Shown: positions 12,256 through 23,182 of the stretch, one piece after another
Position numbering within the stretch: position 1 is the first letter of the stretch
Layout of the letters: every line of letters starts with the position of its first letter
Source of the DNA: Podospora comata
Lineage: Eukaryota > Ascomycota > Sordariomycetes > Sordariales > Podosporaceae
Length of the DNA stretch: 64,000 bases
Direction of reading: 5' to 3'
Assembly: GCA_017354895.1 (NCBI GenBank)
Contig: CP071497.1
Location: forward strand, 1,922,001-1,986,000
Program-made: the position numbers and the translations under genes
Notes under the pieces: model-generated
What the model saw: only the letters and a program-made list of their open reading frames with translations
What the model was told of the DNA's origin: nothing
Database searches by the model: none

Positions 12256-12689
12256 ATGCCTTCCTATAACGGTTCCAAACATAGTACCATTGTTCACCAA
12301 AACCCAAGCCGCTCATCATCAACCTATTACTCGAACAATTCTTCTGGCAGCCGGTCATCCAGCCACTCTACTCACTCACACACCACGACCTATACGATGG
12401 ACTACTCTACCTCATCTGGACCCTATGGGCACGACCAGGCCCAATACCGATCTCCTTATGCAAGTAAGTTGCAACCGCACAACCCCCGAGCCAATCTAGC
12501 TGGTACTAACCTTATAATGCAGAGGATTACAATGTCGACGTGTCAAGACATGGCAGCACTGTTGTCATCAACCACCATCGTCCCAATCCAAGCACTGACG
12601 AGCCAAGAGCCTCAGAATCTCGAGGTGCCTTTACTGTCTATGGTAACAAGCACAAGGATGATAGGCGCAAGGATAACAGTCGAAACTAA
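12256..12689 (+). CDS. small Ser/His-rich hypothetical protein
   Basis: Two exons, 12256-12463 and 12523-12689, with a 59-nt intron (GTAAGT donor, branch-like TACTAAC, acceptor ATGCAG); the product is 124 aa. The residues are mostly Ser, Tyr, His, Asn and Thr: MPSYNGSKHSTIVHQNP, then a Ser-rich stretch, SRHGSTVVINHHRP, and a basic end GNKHKDDRRKDNSRN. There is no signal peptide, membrane segment or known domain, so it is probably disordered. Support comes from the textbook intron, which joins two frames, and from a TATA-like run and pyrimidine-rich leader upstream. The un-spliced frame would read on to give 265 codons of unlike composition, which I reject. I recognise no function. Confidence 0.65.
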
Positions 12690-13891
12690 GGCTTGTTTGG
12701 GCGTCCGATGTAGCAGTGAGAAAGTATCTACTTGCATGGTCTCGGCGTTTCTGGTGGTTTTTTTGGGCATTTTCAGGGAAATTGTAGGATATATGGGATG
12801 GACTTTTGGACACACAACACTGTACCGTACTAGACATCATCAGCTGGGCGTTCATGATTGAGGAATGGGGGGCTATGGCGATCAGGGTAGGGGCAGCTTT
12901 GACAACACTTTTCTCTTTCATACATTCGGGTTCAATGAGTAGAATCTGGTGTTACAATGTCCCGTCTTCCTTCACTCTGCGGCTTTCAGAAGACTAGCTC
13001 ACCTCTTCCGTGGTAAGAGCAATGAAATAAGGCCTTGGAATCATCGATTGCTCTGTAGAGTGTGAGATACGAACGAAAATCATGAGTCATGAGAAGCAAC
13101 AAGAAGCAGGAAGAACTAGAAGGTCGACGGAGAAGATAGAAAGAGGCCTACTATCCAATCAATAACCAATCAATTCTTGCTTTGCCACGTGCTTTTGCAC
13201 AATTTCCAAACTACCTGCACGACATACATCACAGACATGATGCGTGGCGTCCGGTGTGTGGAACCAAATCTCAGCCTTCACCGGCTTGTGGGTGAACTTA
13301 TTGGGCAATTGGAAAACCAGACGGTCTTGGAAATGGAAATGAAAATGGAATTCCTCTAGGGTTGCTGTATGTCGTTCCACCTAACCAATAGAACTTCCAA
13401 TCAGAAGAGCCAGCCACTTACACATGTCATCTATGCCAAGACCATTGTCGCAGCCCAAGCACCCGCAAGGGTCCGCAAGGGGGGGCTACTACGCACACAA
13501 TGTGTACCGAGCCGGTACTATCAGAGAAACTTATTGGGATAGGGAGAGGATGGTTTGTCATGTGCGCGCCTGCAGTGACAGTTAAGTCTCTAATTTCCTG
13601 ATGATTGTTAGCTTGCCTCCGTGCGGCTCCCACGCTGACAGGCATTGAAGGTCAGCATCAGCGTTGTTCAAATCACAGACACCTGCGTGGTCGCCACTGC
13701 GGAAGTATCAACAAAACGACCAGAAAAAAATTATAACATAAAAGCGGAAACCCAGTCAGTTCGATACCATACAAATTTCCTGTACTTCCAGCGTATGCTT
13801 TCGTCACCGTTTGTGACTGCCGATGATACCATCTTGGGGTCAACCCTAGTTTCACATGGGAACAAGATACCCTACCAGACCACTACTCTCC
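12690..13891. other. intergenic between convergent genes, no gene supported
   Basis: These 1.2 kb lie between the stop codons of the Ser-rich gene (+) and the RPEL gene (-). Short frames on both strands match nothing I know. It probably includes both 3' UTRs. No repeats were seen. Confidence 0.4.
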
Positions 13892-14399
13892 CTACGCACC
13901 GCCCTCCCTCTTAGCATATTCGTCCTCGATAGCCTCGGCGTACTTGTCCTCGGGCGAACGGGGGTCCTCGTGGATGATGTGTTTCTCCAACACTGTCTCG
14001 GGCGCAGGGCGATGGGCGATCTTTTCATTGAGGGAGTCGGCACGCATGTGTTTCTCGAGCTGTTGGAAGATAATGCAGGTTAAAAGCTTTGTTTTTGCAG
14101 CACCATGGTGCTCTCAAACAGGAACGGACCTCTTTCTGTTGGGCTTGGATAGCCGGCGCTGCGGTTGAGGCGGGAAGGATGTTTTCTAGGACACGCGTGA
14201 GTCAGGCCATGACAACCACAAGAGATTTCTCAGAACCAGGGTGTGAGTCTGAATTACTATTAATGAGCTCCTGGCGATCTGGGCGATGCGCCAGGTGGTG
14301 CTCCAGCGAGTTCTTCCTGGCTGGGTTGGGTCGACTGGGCGAAATGGGAGTCTCGTCAACAGGGGCTTGGCTTACGACATTCGCATCTTGGTCGGTCAT
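13892..14399 (-). CDS. RPEL-repeat protein
   Basis: Three exons, 14399-14258, 14185-14130 and 14059-13892, with introns of 72 and 70 nt (GT-AG); the product is 121 aa. The first exon join restores a canonical RPEL repeat, residues about 31-51: SLEHHLAHRPDRQELINKNI, with the RPxxxEL core. A second, weaker repeat lies at about 75-95 (SLNEKIAHRPAPETVLEKHI). The tail is acidic (SPEDKYAEAIEDEYAKREGG). RPEL motifs bind G-actin in animal MRTF and Phactr proteins. Fungal two-repeat proteins of this size are conserved in Pezizomycotina, but I know of no proven role; actin binding is only inferred. It is divergently oriented to the RTC5-like gene, 650 bp away. Confidence 0.88.
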
Positions 14400-15049
14400 T
14401 TTGATGAGGTTTCGTTTTGATGTTTGTCCAATTTGATCGAGGAGTAATTGTGTTAGGCAGTGATGAAGCCAGAGCAAAACCAGTGCGGGGAACCGCAGCT
14501 GCTTTTGTATTACTCTCTTCAATAAGAGCATCCCATTCCTCGTCCCTGTGTTATCGAGGTGGGGCACAACAGGTGATTGGATCACCCCACAACACGGAAG
14601 GGGCAGCGGGGACAAACAAGTAGCTGCTATCCTTGACCAGGTAACAATGACGCATGATCAACACCCCGCAACAGGGTCCCCTTGTCCCGTCCCCCATGGC
14701 TGTTATAATTTGGGATGGGAAATCACACTGCACTACCATGACTGTGACGACAACCGCGATTAACCATATTCCCATAACGTTTGCACTTTAGCTGATATTT
14801 GGGATGGGACGCACTCGGATGCCCTGAGGAGCCTAGCTTACCTAGACGCATTCTTGCACTGCCCGTACTTTCCTCAACGCGGTACCTATCAAAGATACAA
14901 CAGAAGGATGGAAAGATGCCGCCAGCACAGCCAAGCAGTGCGAACCGAAGCTTATGTGGGGCACACGAGGGGACTGCTTTAGCCCCAACTTCTTCCCGTG
15001 TACTCCAACCTACACTTCTTCATCGATACACCCCGTACATGTAGTTACC
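14400..15049. promoter_or_regulatory. divergent promoter region (RPEL protein / RTC5)
   Basis: This is a 650-bp gap between divergent start codons. It contains AGGGG at about 14,599 and CCCCT at about 14,680, which match the stress-response element core bound by Msn2/4- or Seb1-type factors. Two such short matches may be chance. Confidence 0.35.
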
Positions 15050-16948
15050 ATGGGCCAAACTCAATCAGACCAAAGACGGCCTCCTCCGTCTCGAGAGGAG
15101 TTGACGAAGGAATTGGCAAGTACCAAGTCTTTTCTCACTTCCACATGACCCTCTAACCAAGTTGCTTCTTCAACACAGGCCGCCAAGTTTGCCGACAAAT
15201 GCTTCACCTCTCTTGAGATCTACTCATTCAAAGAGGTCTTCAAGAGTCTCGCAGACCAGGAACAGAATGTCCGCCATCTCAAAGAGGATACCATTGCGCG
15301 CTTTCTTGAGATACCGGATGTGCTGGGTGTGTCGCCAGTTATATTTCAGATGATATCATATATAGGCGCTTTTCCATTCTTGCGAGATGCTCCAGCAGTG
15401 CTGGGCTTGGAGGAAATGGTCATGGTCATCACCATTATGACCGATCGATATCAGAGGGTATTAGCAAAGGGTGCTGACGACAGGAGGAAATTGCTGTTCA
15501 AGAGCCTGGCTGTCTATGACCGGAAGCTGTCCGAACATGTCAACAGGGACAAGTCGCCTGTCATCGACGGCTCAGGAGCGCCCGCTAATTCCTCACAGGC
15601 TTCTGGTTTTGCTGTCGACATTGCAGGAGATGATGAGGATGACCTGGGTTGTGAGGATGAGGACGACCTTGTCCTTGCTGCCTTGGATTCGCTGGATTAT
15701 GCCAACGTTGGCAAACTTGGAGATGGACCCCCACCCAATCACACCCTGATTCCGACGGGCAACTTCAAGAAGATCATCATGTTGCTGCTTCTCGTTGCTC
15801 CATTAGGCGCCCAGGAGAGCCTATCTTCACATGCGAATCGTGTTGTTGGGAAGGAGCTTGAGGAATTGGGGGTCGTTGCTGACTGTATCGTGGCGGCTTT
15901 CCTCGACGTAGAGCATTCACCGGGCATCAGGTTTTCTCAGTTCAATTCGATAATCCCCTCGTCGATGCCATTCGTTTTCTCTGGGTTCACTCCTCTATTT
16001 GAACACTTTTTGTTCTCCAAAACGCTCGACTTCCACAAACGCGTGGGCGGCTCCACTGTCATGCCTGACGTGGTTCAACCTCTCCTGCAGGACAAAGGCT
16101 CTCTCCTTAACCTGAGCATCATGTCGCAGCTTTCTTTCTTCATTCCCGGCGAATCTCTCTTTCGCAAGCTCCGATTACTGTACGCAGGGGGGGAAGATGG
16201 GTTCAGCATGGGCAGTTTTGAGACGAAAGTCTTCAACTGGAGAGCACCGACCATACTGCTGGTACATGGGATCTGTCTACCGGACGAAACCCATAGGGCA
16301 GGTGGTGCGGAGACGGCATTCCTGTCAACACTACCCCCACGGCGATACCCCTCTGGGAATCGCGCCATTGGCGAGAGAGTAACGTTTGGGGTTTACCTGA
16401 GGCAGCCATGGAGGCACACACATCGCGAGTGCTTTGGGGATTCGGATTCGATACTGTTTCAACTCCAGCCTGTGCATGATGTCTTCCGAGGATCCCCGAG
16501 CAACAAGGACTATGCTTCTTTCACAAAACCCTCGGCATCTACCCCGATTGGCGGCGTGTCATTTGGCTGCCCACCACCGCAACCTACACAAGCATATCGC
16601 CGGTCAAGCACCATATCAATGGGCCCCGTATCGCTTGTCATGGATAGCAGTTTCGAATTTGGATGTTTCACCCACAACTACACCTCGCGAGGTAGTAGTG
16701 CTTTCCAGGGAAGCGCGTGCAGGAAATTCGACTTCCAAGACCGCTTCGAGATTTCAGATCTGGAGGTTTGGGGTTGCGGCGGGGACGAGGAAGCCAAGCA
16801 CCAGGCCGAGCGATGGGCCTGGGAGGCTAGAGAGGCCGAGGCGAGACGGATAATCAACCTTGGGACGGGTGATATCGAGGCCGACCGTGCCCTCTTAGAG
16901 ATGGCTGGACTCATAGGGGGGAATCGAAATGGTGGGAGTATGATGTAA
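15050..16948 (+). CDS. RTC5: RTC5-type TLDc-domain protein (V-ATPase regulator)
   Basis: Two exons, 15050-15115 and 15179-16948; the product is 611 aa. The 63-nt intron has the rare donor GCAAGT and acceptor ACACAG. The nearby GT donor (15120) would leave the wrong phase, while the GC donor gives the family sequence EELTKELAAKFADKCFT. The N-terminus MGQTQS fits an N-myristoylation site (Gly2, Ser6). Conserved segments are KEVFKSLADQ, PVIFQMISYIGAFPF and ILFQLQPVHDVF. The TLDc domain begins about ESLFRKLRLLYAGGEDGFSM and ends near the C-terminal NLGTGDIEADRALLEMAG motif typical of RTC5. Yeast Rtc5 sits on the vacuole by myristoylation and promotes disassembly of the V-ATPase, and the same role is inferred here. 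Full-length homology, no other introns. Confidence 0.94.
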
Positions 16949-17233
16949 AGAAGATGGCAACCATGGCAACGGCTCGCCAGCGCTCCATAGAGGGGAGAGA
17001 GTAATGCATAATACAATTCATTTACGCCCACATCAAGCGTTGAAACCTGTGCTAGAATATACACCCTCTCATCAGCTTTGCAAGATGAGACGAATCAAGA
17101 CGAGAAACCATCCTCATCACTGTCAAGAAAGTACAGCTTCATGGAGAAGGTGCATTTATCTCACATATCTTACATTGACCGACATCGCAGCCTGGATCTC
17201 TGTGAACTGCCGTTACAGCCATCCACTTCACCC

Positions 17234-17966
17234 TTAGTTCTTCGGATCTTCTGGCTTGGACTCTAATGCCGGCGTTGTGTCTTCTGGTGCCTTTTTGGAT
17301 CCGCCAAACCATCCACCGAGTAAGCCAAGCACCCCTCCATCCGCCTGGTTCGCCTCGGTTGAGGTGGCCTCGCCTGTTTCGGTTTTTCCAGCTTTGGACT
17401 CTCTCAAGGCTGCCCTTGCCTGAGCAGCCACACTTTCGGTGCCTGTGCCACCAGCGCGCTCAGCTGCCCTCTTCCGCCTCTTGTCAAGCCGTTCTTGGAG
17501 AGCCTTCTCCTCGGCATCGCGGGCTTCCAACTCCCTGATCCACTTCTGATGCTTCTCCTCGGCATCCTTTTGCTGCCGCAGCTTCCAAAGCTCCTTCTGC
17601 TTGTGGCGGTCGGCCTGGTAGTACATGCCGCCAGCGACCATGGCAACAACGGTAAATGCCTGGGCGGCCACACGGGCACGGAACATCTTCTGCACCTTTG
17701 CATGGTCGCCGCGGCGCATGGCACGGTAGGCGTTGGTGAAGGCGGCAACGGTGAGGAGACATCCGATTGGGACGAGCGGTTCCTCCTTCAGGCGGCGAAG
17801 GACCTTTTGGAAGCCATTCTCATTGTAAAAGTCACTGTGGCGGGGCGCGTGTAAGTAGTGGTGCTCCTTTGGGAAACAATGGCAAGCAATATGTAGTGGT
17901 CGGGACTCACTCGTTGCTGTCAAATGACGAGGGAAGGGGTCGGTTGGAGAGGGGTCCGTTCGACAT
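17234..17966 (-). CDS. RCF1: respiratory supercomplex factor 1 (HIG1 domain)
   Basis: Two exons, 17966-17911 and 17834-17234, with a 76-nt intron (GTGAGT...CCACAG) that joins SFDSND to DFYNENGFQKV; the product is 218 aa. It is a mitochondrial inner-membrane protein that stabilises complex III-IV supercomplexes and tunes cytochrome c oxidase. The HIG1 domain lies at about 30-95: RRLKEEPLVPIGCLLT, a first membrane helix, then the diagnostic QxxxRxRxxxQ motif as QKMFRARVAAQ, then a second helix (AFTVVAMVAGGMYYQ). The rest is a long charged coiled-coil-like region (KQKELWKLRQQKDAEEKHQK) and a low-complexity tail with a Gly-rich patch, as in other Pezizomycotina Rcf1. The open frame upstream of the ATG is not needed. 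It is convergent with RTC5 and divergent from ILV1. Confidence 0.94.
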
Positions 17967-18313
17967 TGTAGAGATCCGCCTCGCTGATCCAGGGAAGATC
18001 GAATGCGGTCTTGGGAAAAGGGGGTCGTGATGATTGGTGGCGTTGGGGGAATCGTTCGAGGTTGGTTGCCAATGCGGGCCCGCCCATGAATGAATGAATT
18101 TCCATGACGCCAGCTAAGGTGGGGATCTGAACGGGCACACGCCCGGGCGGCGGGCAACGGGCGGTGTGGATCCCAACCCCGGCCGCCAAGAGACGCCCTG
18201 CAGGACCCACCAAAACTTTCTTTCCTTCAAAAGTCGGCCGAGACCGGGGCCTTCCCAACAGAGAGTGTGTGCATCGTCAGTCTTCTTGCGACTTCAACGA
18301 CTGTCATACTGAA
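17967..18313. promoter_or_regulatory. divergent promoter region (RCF1 / ILV1)
   Basis: These 347 bp lie between two ATGs read outward, so this is a shared bidirectional promoter for a mitochondrial respiratory factor and a mitochondrial amino-acid enzyme. GC-rich stretches (GCCCGGGCGGCGGGC near 18,142) are present. No TGACTC-type Cpc1/Gcn4 site was recognised with certainty. Confidence 0.4.
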
Positions 18314-20202
18314 ATGGCTTCCACAAATTCGAATGCACCTCGCCATGAGGGGAGTGTGGCAGAGCAGACGGCCGGCCATGTTAACGGTGACTATGTGGTC
18401 AATGGCATGCCACAGCTGCCCACCACATTCCGCAACGGCAACGGCGGCCTTGGTGCTGGGGGTTTGCCCAGGAACATGTCGCTGAACAGCTTCGCTCTGA
18501 CAGAGTACAGCGCAAAGCCAACGCCCCCCGCTGAAGACAAGAAAGATGAAGTGAAAAAGGTCGTGCCAGACGAGTATCTGCTACCGAATGGTAACCCAGA
18601 TGTGAGTCATCCCGAGTCCATTCTTCGTTTTTGATCGAGAAGCTCATTATCCTACGTGTACAGTATCTTCGCCTTATCATCACCTCCTACCCGCGGGTGA
18701 GAGAGGTGTGCAAAGAAACTCCTTTGGTGCACGCTGTTGGCCTGAGCAACCGACTGGAGCGCAAGGTCCTGTTGAAGCGCGAGGATGAGCAACCGGTATT
18801 CAGTTTCAAACTCAGAGGAGCGTACAACAAGATGGCTCATCTCGACGCTACCGAGTCCTGGAAGGGTGTCGTTTGTTGCAGCGCTGGCAATCATGCTCAG
18901 GGCGTTGCTTACTCGGCCCGCAGGTTGAAAATCCCAGCCACTATTGTGATGCCCAAGGGCACACCAAGCATCAAGCATCTCAATGTATCGAGAATGGGCG
19001 GACACGTTGTTCTTCACGGCGCCGACTTTGACGAGGCCAAGGAGGAATGTGCTCGGCGGGAAAAGCAGGATGGCCTGATAAACATTCCCCCGTTCGACGA
19101 CCCTTATGTTATTGCCGGCCAAGGAACTATCGGTATGGAGATTCTCTCACAAACAAACCTGCAGAAGCTTGATGCCATCTTCTGCTGCGTGGGTGGAGGC
19201 GGCCTGATCGCCGGCGTTGGTGTGTACGTCAAGCGTATTGCACCGCATGTCAAGATCATTGGCGTGGAAACGTACGACGCGGATGCGATGACTCAGTCTC
19301 TCGACAAGGGGGAGCGTGTGCTTCTCAAGGATGTTGGGTTGTTCGCCGATGGGGCCGCGGTCAAGATTACGGGCGAGGAAACGTTCCGTATTTGTCAGGA
19401 GGTTGTGGACGAAATGGTTCGGGTAACCACAGACGAGGCCTGTGCCGCTATCAAGGACATGTTTGAGGATACCAGGTCTATCATTGAACCAGCTGGTGCC
19501 TTGGCCATTGCCGGTCTGAAGAAGTGGGTGGCCGCCAATCCAACCCCGGATCCTACACGGTCTGTCGTGGCCATCACATCCGGCGCAAACATGAACTTTG
19601 ACCGCTTGGGCTTTGTTGCAGCCCGTGCTACGTACGGCGAGGGAAGAGAGGCTTTACTTGCAGCCCGCATCCCAGAAAGCCCGGGAGCCTTCGCTGAACT
19701 CATCAACGCCGTCATGCCTCACTCTGTCACCGAGTTTAGCTATCGTTACGCCAGCCCAACTGAAGCAAATGTGCTCCTGGGTATCTCATTAACCGCCGTT
19801 GGTAGTGAACGCGCACAGCAACTGCAGTCGGTTATCAGCCGCATCAAGGAGTCCGGCACCATGGATATCACCGATCTGTCCAACGACGAGTTAGCAAAGA
19901 GTCACATTCGATACATGGTTGGTGGCCGTTCTAGTGTGCCTAACGAGCGTCTGTACACATTCCGATTCCCAGAACGGCCCGGTGCTCTTGAGCGCTTCCT
20001 ACAGACCTTGCGTGTCAAATACAACATCAGTCTGTTCCAGTACAGAAACCACGGTGGTGATATTGGGCAGGTTTTGACAGGCATCGTTTGCCCGAACGAG
20101 GAGATTGGCGAACTAGAAACATTCCTCAAGAAGATCGGCTATCCGTGGGAGGACTGCACAGATGCATCGGTGTTCAAGACATTCTTACGGTCGGAGTCAT
20201 AG
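18314..20202 (+). CDS. ILV1: threonine dehydratase, biosynthetic
   Basis: Two exons, 18314-18601 and 18664-20202, with a 62-nt intron (GTGAGT...TACAG); the product is 608 aa. It is a PLP enzyme that deaminates threonine to 2-oxobutanoate, the first and feedback-controlled step of isoleucine synthesis, in mitochondria. Lys145 in PVFSFKLRGAYNK is the Schiff-base lysine, CSAGNHAQG (167-176) and the tetraglycine loop GGGGLIAG (273-280) bind cofactor and phosphate, and SGANMNFDRL closes the catalytic domain. Two ACT-like regulatory repeats follow (RIPESPGAFAELINAVMP; RFPERPGALERFLQTLRVKY), where isoleucine inhibits. The first ATG in frame is used; the upstream in-frame extension has no ATG. The N-terminal ~95 residues are poorly conserved and may include the targeting sequence. 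It is the last intact gene before the transposon block. Confidence 0.96.
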
Positions 20203-20559
20203 ACCGTTAGAGATAGAGGATAATGGTTAAGACTTCTGCAGTTTAGATGGAGAATTATACTGTAAATCAGTTCCCGAGCTTTTCACAGGCTTCTGTATTG
20301 TCTATTTTGATTAGTATTGTCTTAGTTAATAAATATAAGAAAGAAGTTTAAAGTATATAAAGAAAGCCTAAGTTAAATATAAAATACCAAAATGTTAATA
20401 AAGTTATTTACAACAATTTAAACTTTAAAAAACCTATAAGAAACGATAGGTATATAAAATATACTTTAATAGTAACTTCATTTACTATATTAAAATAAAA
20501 AACTAAACTTTAAATTAAAAGATTCATAAAGCCCTAAATATAGACAGTATTTTTTATAT
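20203..20559. other. ILV1 3' flank and start of AT-rich block
   Basis: The first ~90 bp look like an ordinary 3' UTR. From about 20,290 the sequence turns abruptly AT-rich with almost no CpA/TpG, marking the edge of the RIP-affected region. No coding potential and no recognisable element. Confidence 0.55.
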
Positions 20560-20931
20560 TGAAATGGTGAGAAAACACACAAAACAAAACAACTACAACA
20601 CCACAAATATACCCTCAACAGGTCCCTGAATGAACATACCTGCGTGACAGTAGCTCGCTCGCAAGCTGCACTTCACGCAGGACAAAGAAAAAACACTATG
20701 GGTTCGCAGGCTACATAATAGGCACCGGATTGGCCTGATCAAAGGGCCAGAATTGCTTGCACACGTGCAAAGCACAAAATACGAAGAAAACAAAAGTCGA
20801 TGATCCGTCTAAAACAGAATGTCAAAAGCAGACCGCTTATATATATGACCCTTGACCTCCCCGAAGCCCTACTTCCTTACTCATATCCTCAGGCCTATGG
20901 CCGCACCCCAAACTCATAAGGGTTCGTCACA
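20560..20931 (-). repeat. left arm of a 370-bp inverted repeat (LTR-like)
   Basis: It is the reverse complement, with small differences, of 21,445-21,807. Read on + it starts TGAAATGGTGAGAAAACACA and ends GGGTTCGTCACA, so it has TG...CA ends like an LTR. The CA end resembles the end of the Gypsy LTRs nearby (GGTTCGTCACA). Read on the minus strand it carries TATATATA upstream of the middle. It is not RIP-mutated, unlike its surroundings. It may be a solo LTR or the end of another transposon; the inverted partner is unexplained by a single LTR element. Confidence 0.65.
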
Positions 20932-21444
20932 CCGGTAATTTAAAAGCTAAGATAATATCATTTTAAGTTAACATATGTTACTAAGTTTGTTAAGTACAAT
21001 AGAAATAAATATAGTTTTAAATACATATAGTTTTAAATATATATAGTTTTAAATAGAGTCCCGTATTTCAAACGCTAAAATTTAACTTTATATAAATAAT
21101 TAGTGTTTTCTAATATTTAATAGAAAACAATATTATATTAATATTTTAAATTCTTAATATTATTTAATAACTTATTATAACGGAAAGGTTTTTTCATATA
21201 GATTTTTTAAAGTTTATGATACTACTATTCAGGGTTATTTTAGTGTTTTATTGTTAGTATTTACTTTATTATATTAATAATAGGTAGAGCTTCTGTCCTA
21301 GCTTTTTACGTTACGTTTAGATGCTTTTTTTAAGAAAAAAAATTCAATTATTCGTTATTTGAAATTTATTAATATTAATTAAGTAACTTGTAATATTCTA
21401 TTAGTTTTTCACAAAGTAAAACCAAATTTTTTAATATTTTTATA
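20932..21444. other. AT-rich spacer between inverted arms
   Basis: Heavily AT-rich, RIP-like spacer of about 510 bp with runs such as repeated TATAGTTTTAAATA near 21,010-21,050. No coding capacity and no recognised element. Confidence 0.5.
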
Positions 21445-21807
21445 GATGCTGTTTTGCGGTACAGCTACAGGCCTGAGGGTATGTGTGAGGAAGTAGAGCT
21501 CTCGGAGGATTCGGAAGTTCAGGGGTCATGTCTAAAAGCAGTCTGCATGTTATTTTAGACAGGACATCGACTATTTTTTTTTTTCTTCGTACTTTGTGCC
21601 TTGGATGCGTGCAGGCAATTCTGGCCCTCTGATCAGGCCAATCCGGTGCCAATTATGTAGCCTGCAAGCCCATAGCGTCTTTTCTTTGTCCTGCGTGAAG
21701 TGCGGCCTGCGAGCGAGCCACTGTCACGCAGGTGAGGTCATTCAGAGACCTGTTGAGGGTATATTTGTGGTGTTGTGGTTGTTTTTATGTGTTTTCTCAC
21801 CATTTCA
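21445..21807 (+). repeat. right arm of a 370-bp inverted repeat (LTR-like)
   Basis: It matches the reverse complement of 20,560-20,931 over most of its length, including the block GGCCCTCTGATCAGGCCAAT and the terminal TTTTCTCACCATTTCA. Its first ~25 bp are diverged. It butts directly against the truncated LTR of element R1 (21,808), replacing the first bases of that LTR. The open frame inside (with CQLCSL and CVKCGL) is shared by the left arm but matches no protein I know. Confidence 0.65.
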
Positions 21808-22188
21808 CTATCAAGAACTTCTGAAAGCGATACTAGTCGAAGGCGCTTCTGAACAATCTTGGTTTGGTACAGCTAAATAGTGTACAACAATAGCTTATCT
21901 CAATCACAATAGTCAGGATACCAACTAATGTAACTTGTAATTGCATACTGCGGAACTATCTACAAGCTATTAAGTTCCTCCGTATGTATAGACTTTCCTA
22001 AAGTCATAATTACTCTAATTAATACCCTAATCATACTCATCACCTTACTTAGTTTAATTAGTACTTTAATTACATTAATTAACTATCCTATACTATGATT
22101 AGCTTTTTTAAGTATTGACCCAATTAGCTCTAATTTCCGTAGTTTTATAACTAATCGTTATTCTCGTTTATATATTAGGGTTATAATA
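21808..22188 (-). repeat. 3' LTR of R1 (truncated at its outer end)
   Basis: Aligns with the R/U5 part of the other LTRs in the window (AGAACTTCTGAAAGCGATACT, TACAGCTAAATAGTGTACAACAA, TCCTCCGTATGTATAGAC). Its U3 resembles that of the R1 5' LTR at 37,482-37,808 (shared blocks near the end around AATCGTTATT). The outermost bases are replaced by the inverted-repeat arm ending at 21,807. Confidence 0.7.
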
Positions 22189-22974
22189 AAATACATCTTT
22201 TTTTAAACTAATGCCTCGATAGCTTAGTTCCTTTTATTTATTTTAATAATAATTTTTTTTAATAAATCTTTCCTTCCCTATCGCTATCTTTTTACAATAT
22301 TCAACTGCGTTACAAAACCTACGCCGAAAGGCCTTTTTAATATCCTTCGCCAATAGATGTTTATAGTCGTTACTTTTATTTTTAGTAATAATACATTTCT
22401 TTATTCGCCCTGCGAGGCCCTTAATATTCCCGATTATTGTATTCTTCAACGCTCCTTCAGGTATAACTACTATATAAGCTCTAGTCATTTTGACTATAAT
22501 GTTTTAGGTTTTACGCCTGTCTTAACCGCCTCCTTTTACCGCTAGAAAGAAAAACTAAATACCGAAAAGTAAAAGGCTTATACGACTATATTATAAATTA
22601 CATCGAAGCTCTCACAAGTAATGACTTAGCGTCGTACTTTTAATATGAAACCTCGTCGTATTACGGCCCGCGAGGAGCGGTTAATCGAGGATCTAAAATG
22701 GAAGGAGGCGTACGTCGCTTTCCCCGCTAATCCTCCTTTTACTTCTTCCTTTAACTAAGCGTCCTTAACGCTAAACTAGCCTAGCTTGGGCCTTCCGGAT
22801 AACTTATCCTTTAGCCTCCCGCCGGGTCCTAACTTTTTCCTAGAGCCGGCCGCGGGCCCGTCTCGAAGTTCTCCGCCTCTAGCCGCCCTAGATTCCTCTA
22901 ATAACGTATATTTCCTTTCCTAAAGTAATTAAAACGTATAATAATAATTATACCTAAGTTTTCTTATACCTTCT

Positions 22975-23044
22975 AACCTTATGGTATAGTAAATAGTACG
23001 CCGGTTATTTCGTTAAAGATATAGGTTTGATTCTTATTGAGGTT
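22975..23044 (+). repeat. tRNA-like sequence (antisense to R1), copy a
   Basis: 70-nt tRNA-shaped sequence: 7-bp acceptor arm AACCTTA/TGAGGTT, D-arm GTAT/GTAC, and a T-arm around GGTTTGATTCT that resembles a Pol III B box. A T-run follows the 3' end. RIP-like changes blur the anticodon arm, so no isotype is given. It lies antisense to the retroelement between its pol end and 3' LTR. Confidence 0.6.
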
Positions 23045-23182
23045 GTTTTATATTTAATAAAACTTATGAGGTTTTATTAAATATTTTATTTTTAAACACC
23101 CCGCTAATAGTACGTTCTCGATTCCTTTTTACAGTAGTAGAGGCGTACAGTATTAATTCGGCCTAAATTCTTGTTACTTATT

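Noticed and set aside
12064-12861. 265-codon unspliced reading of the Ser-rich gene
   Set aside because: A strong GT...CTAAC...AG intron at 12,464-12,522 leads to a shorter, compositionally uniform protein.
20593-20793. CxxC-containing frames in both inverted-repeat arms as a zinc-knuckle protein
   Set aside because: The arms look like LTR or transposon ends, and the Cys spacing does not fit a known knuckle.
22243-22488. 81-codon Lys-rich minus-strand frame in the R1 3' region
   Set aside because: Lies in mutated retroelement DNA, with no match; chance survivor.
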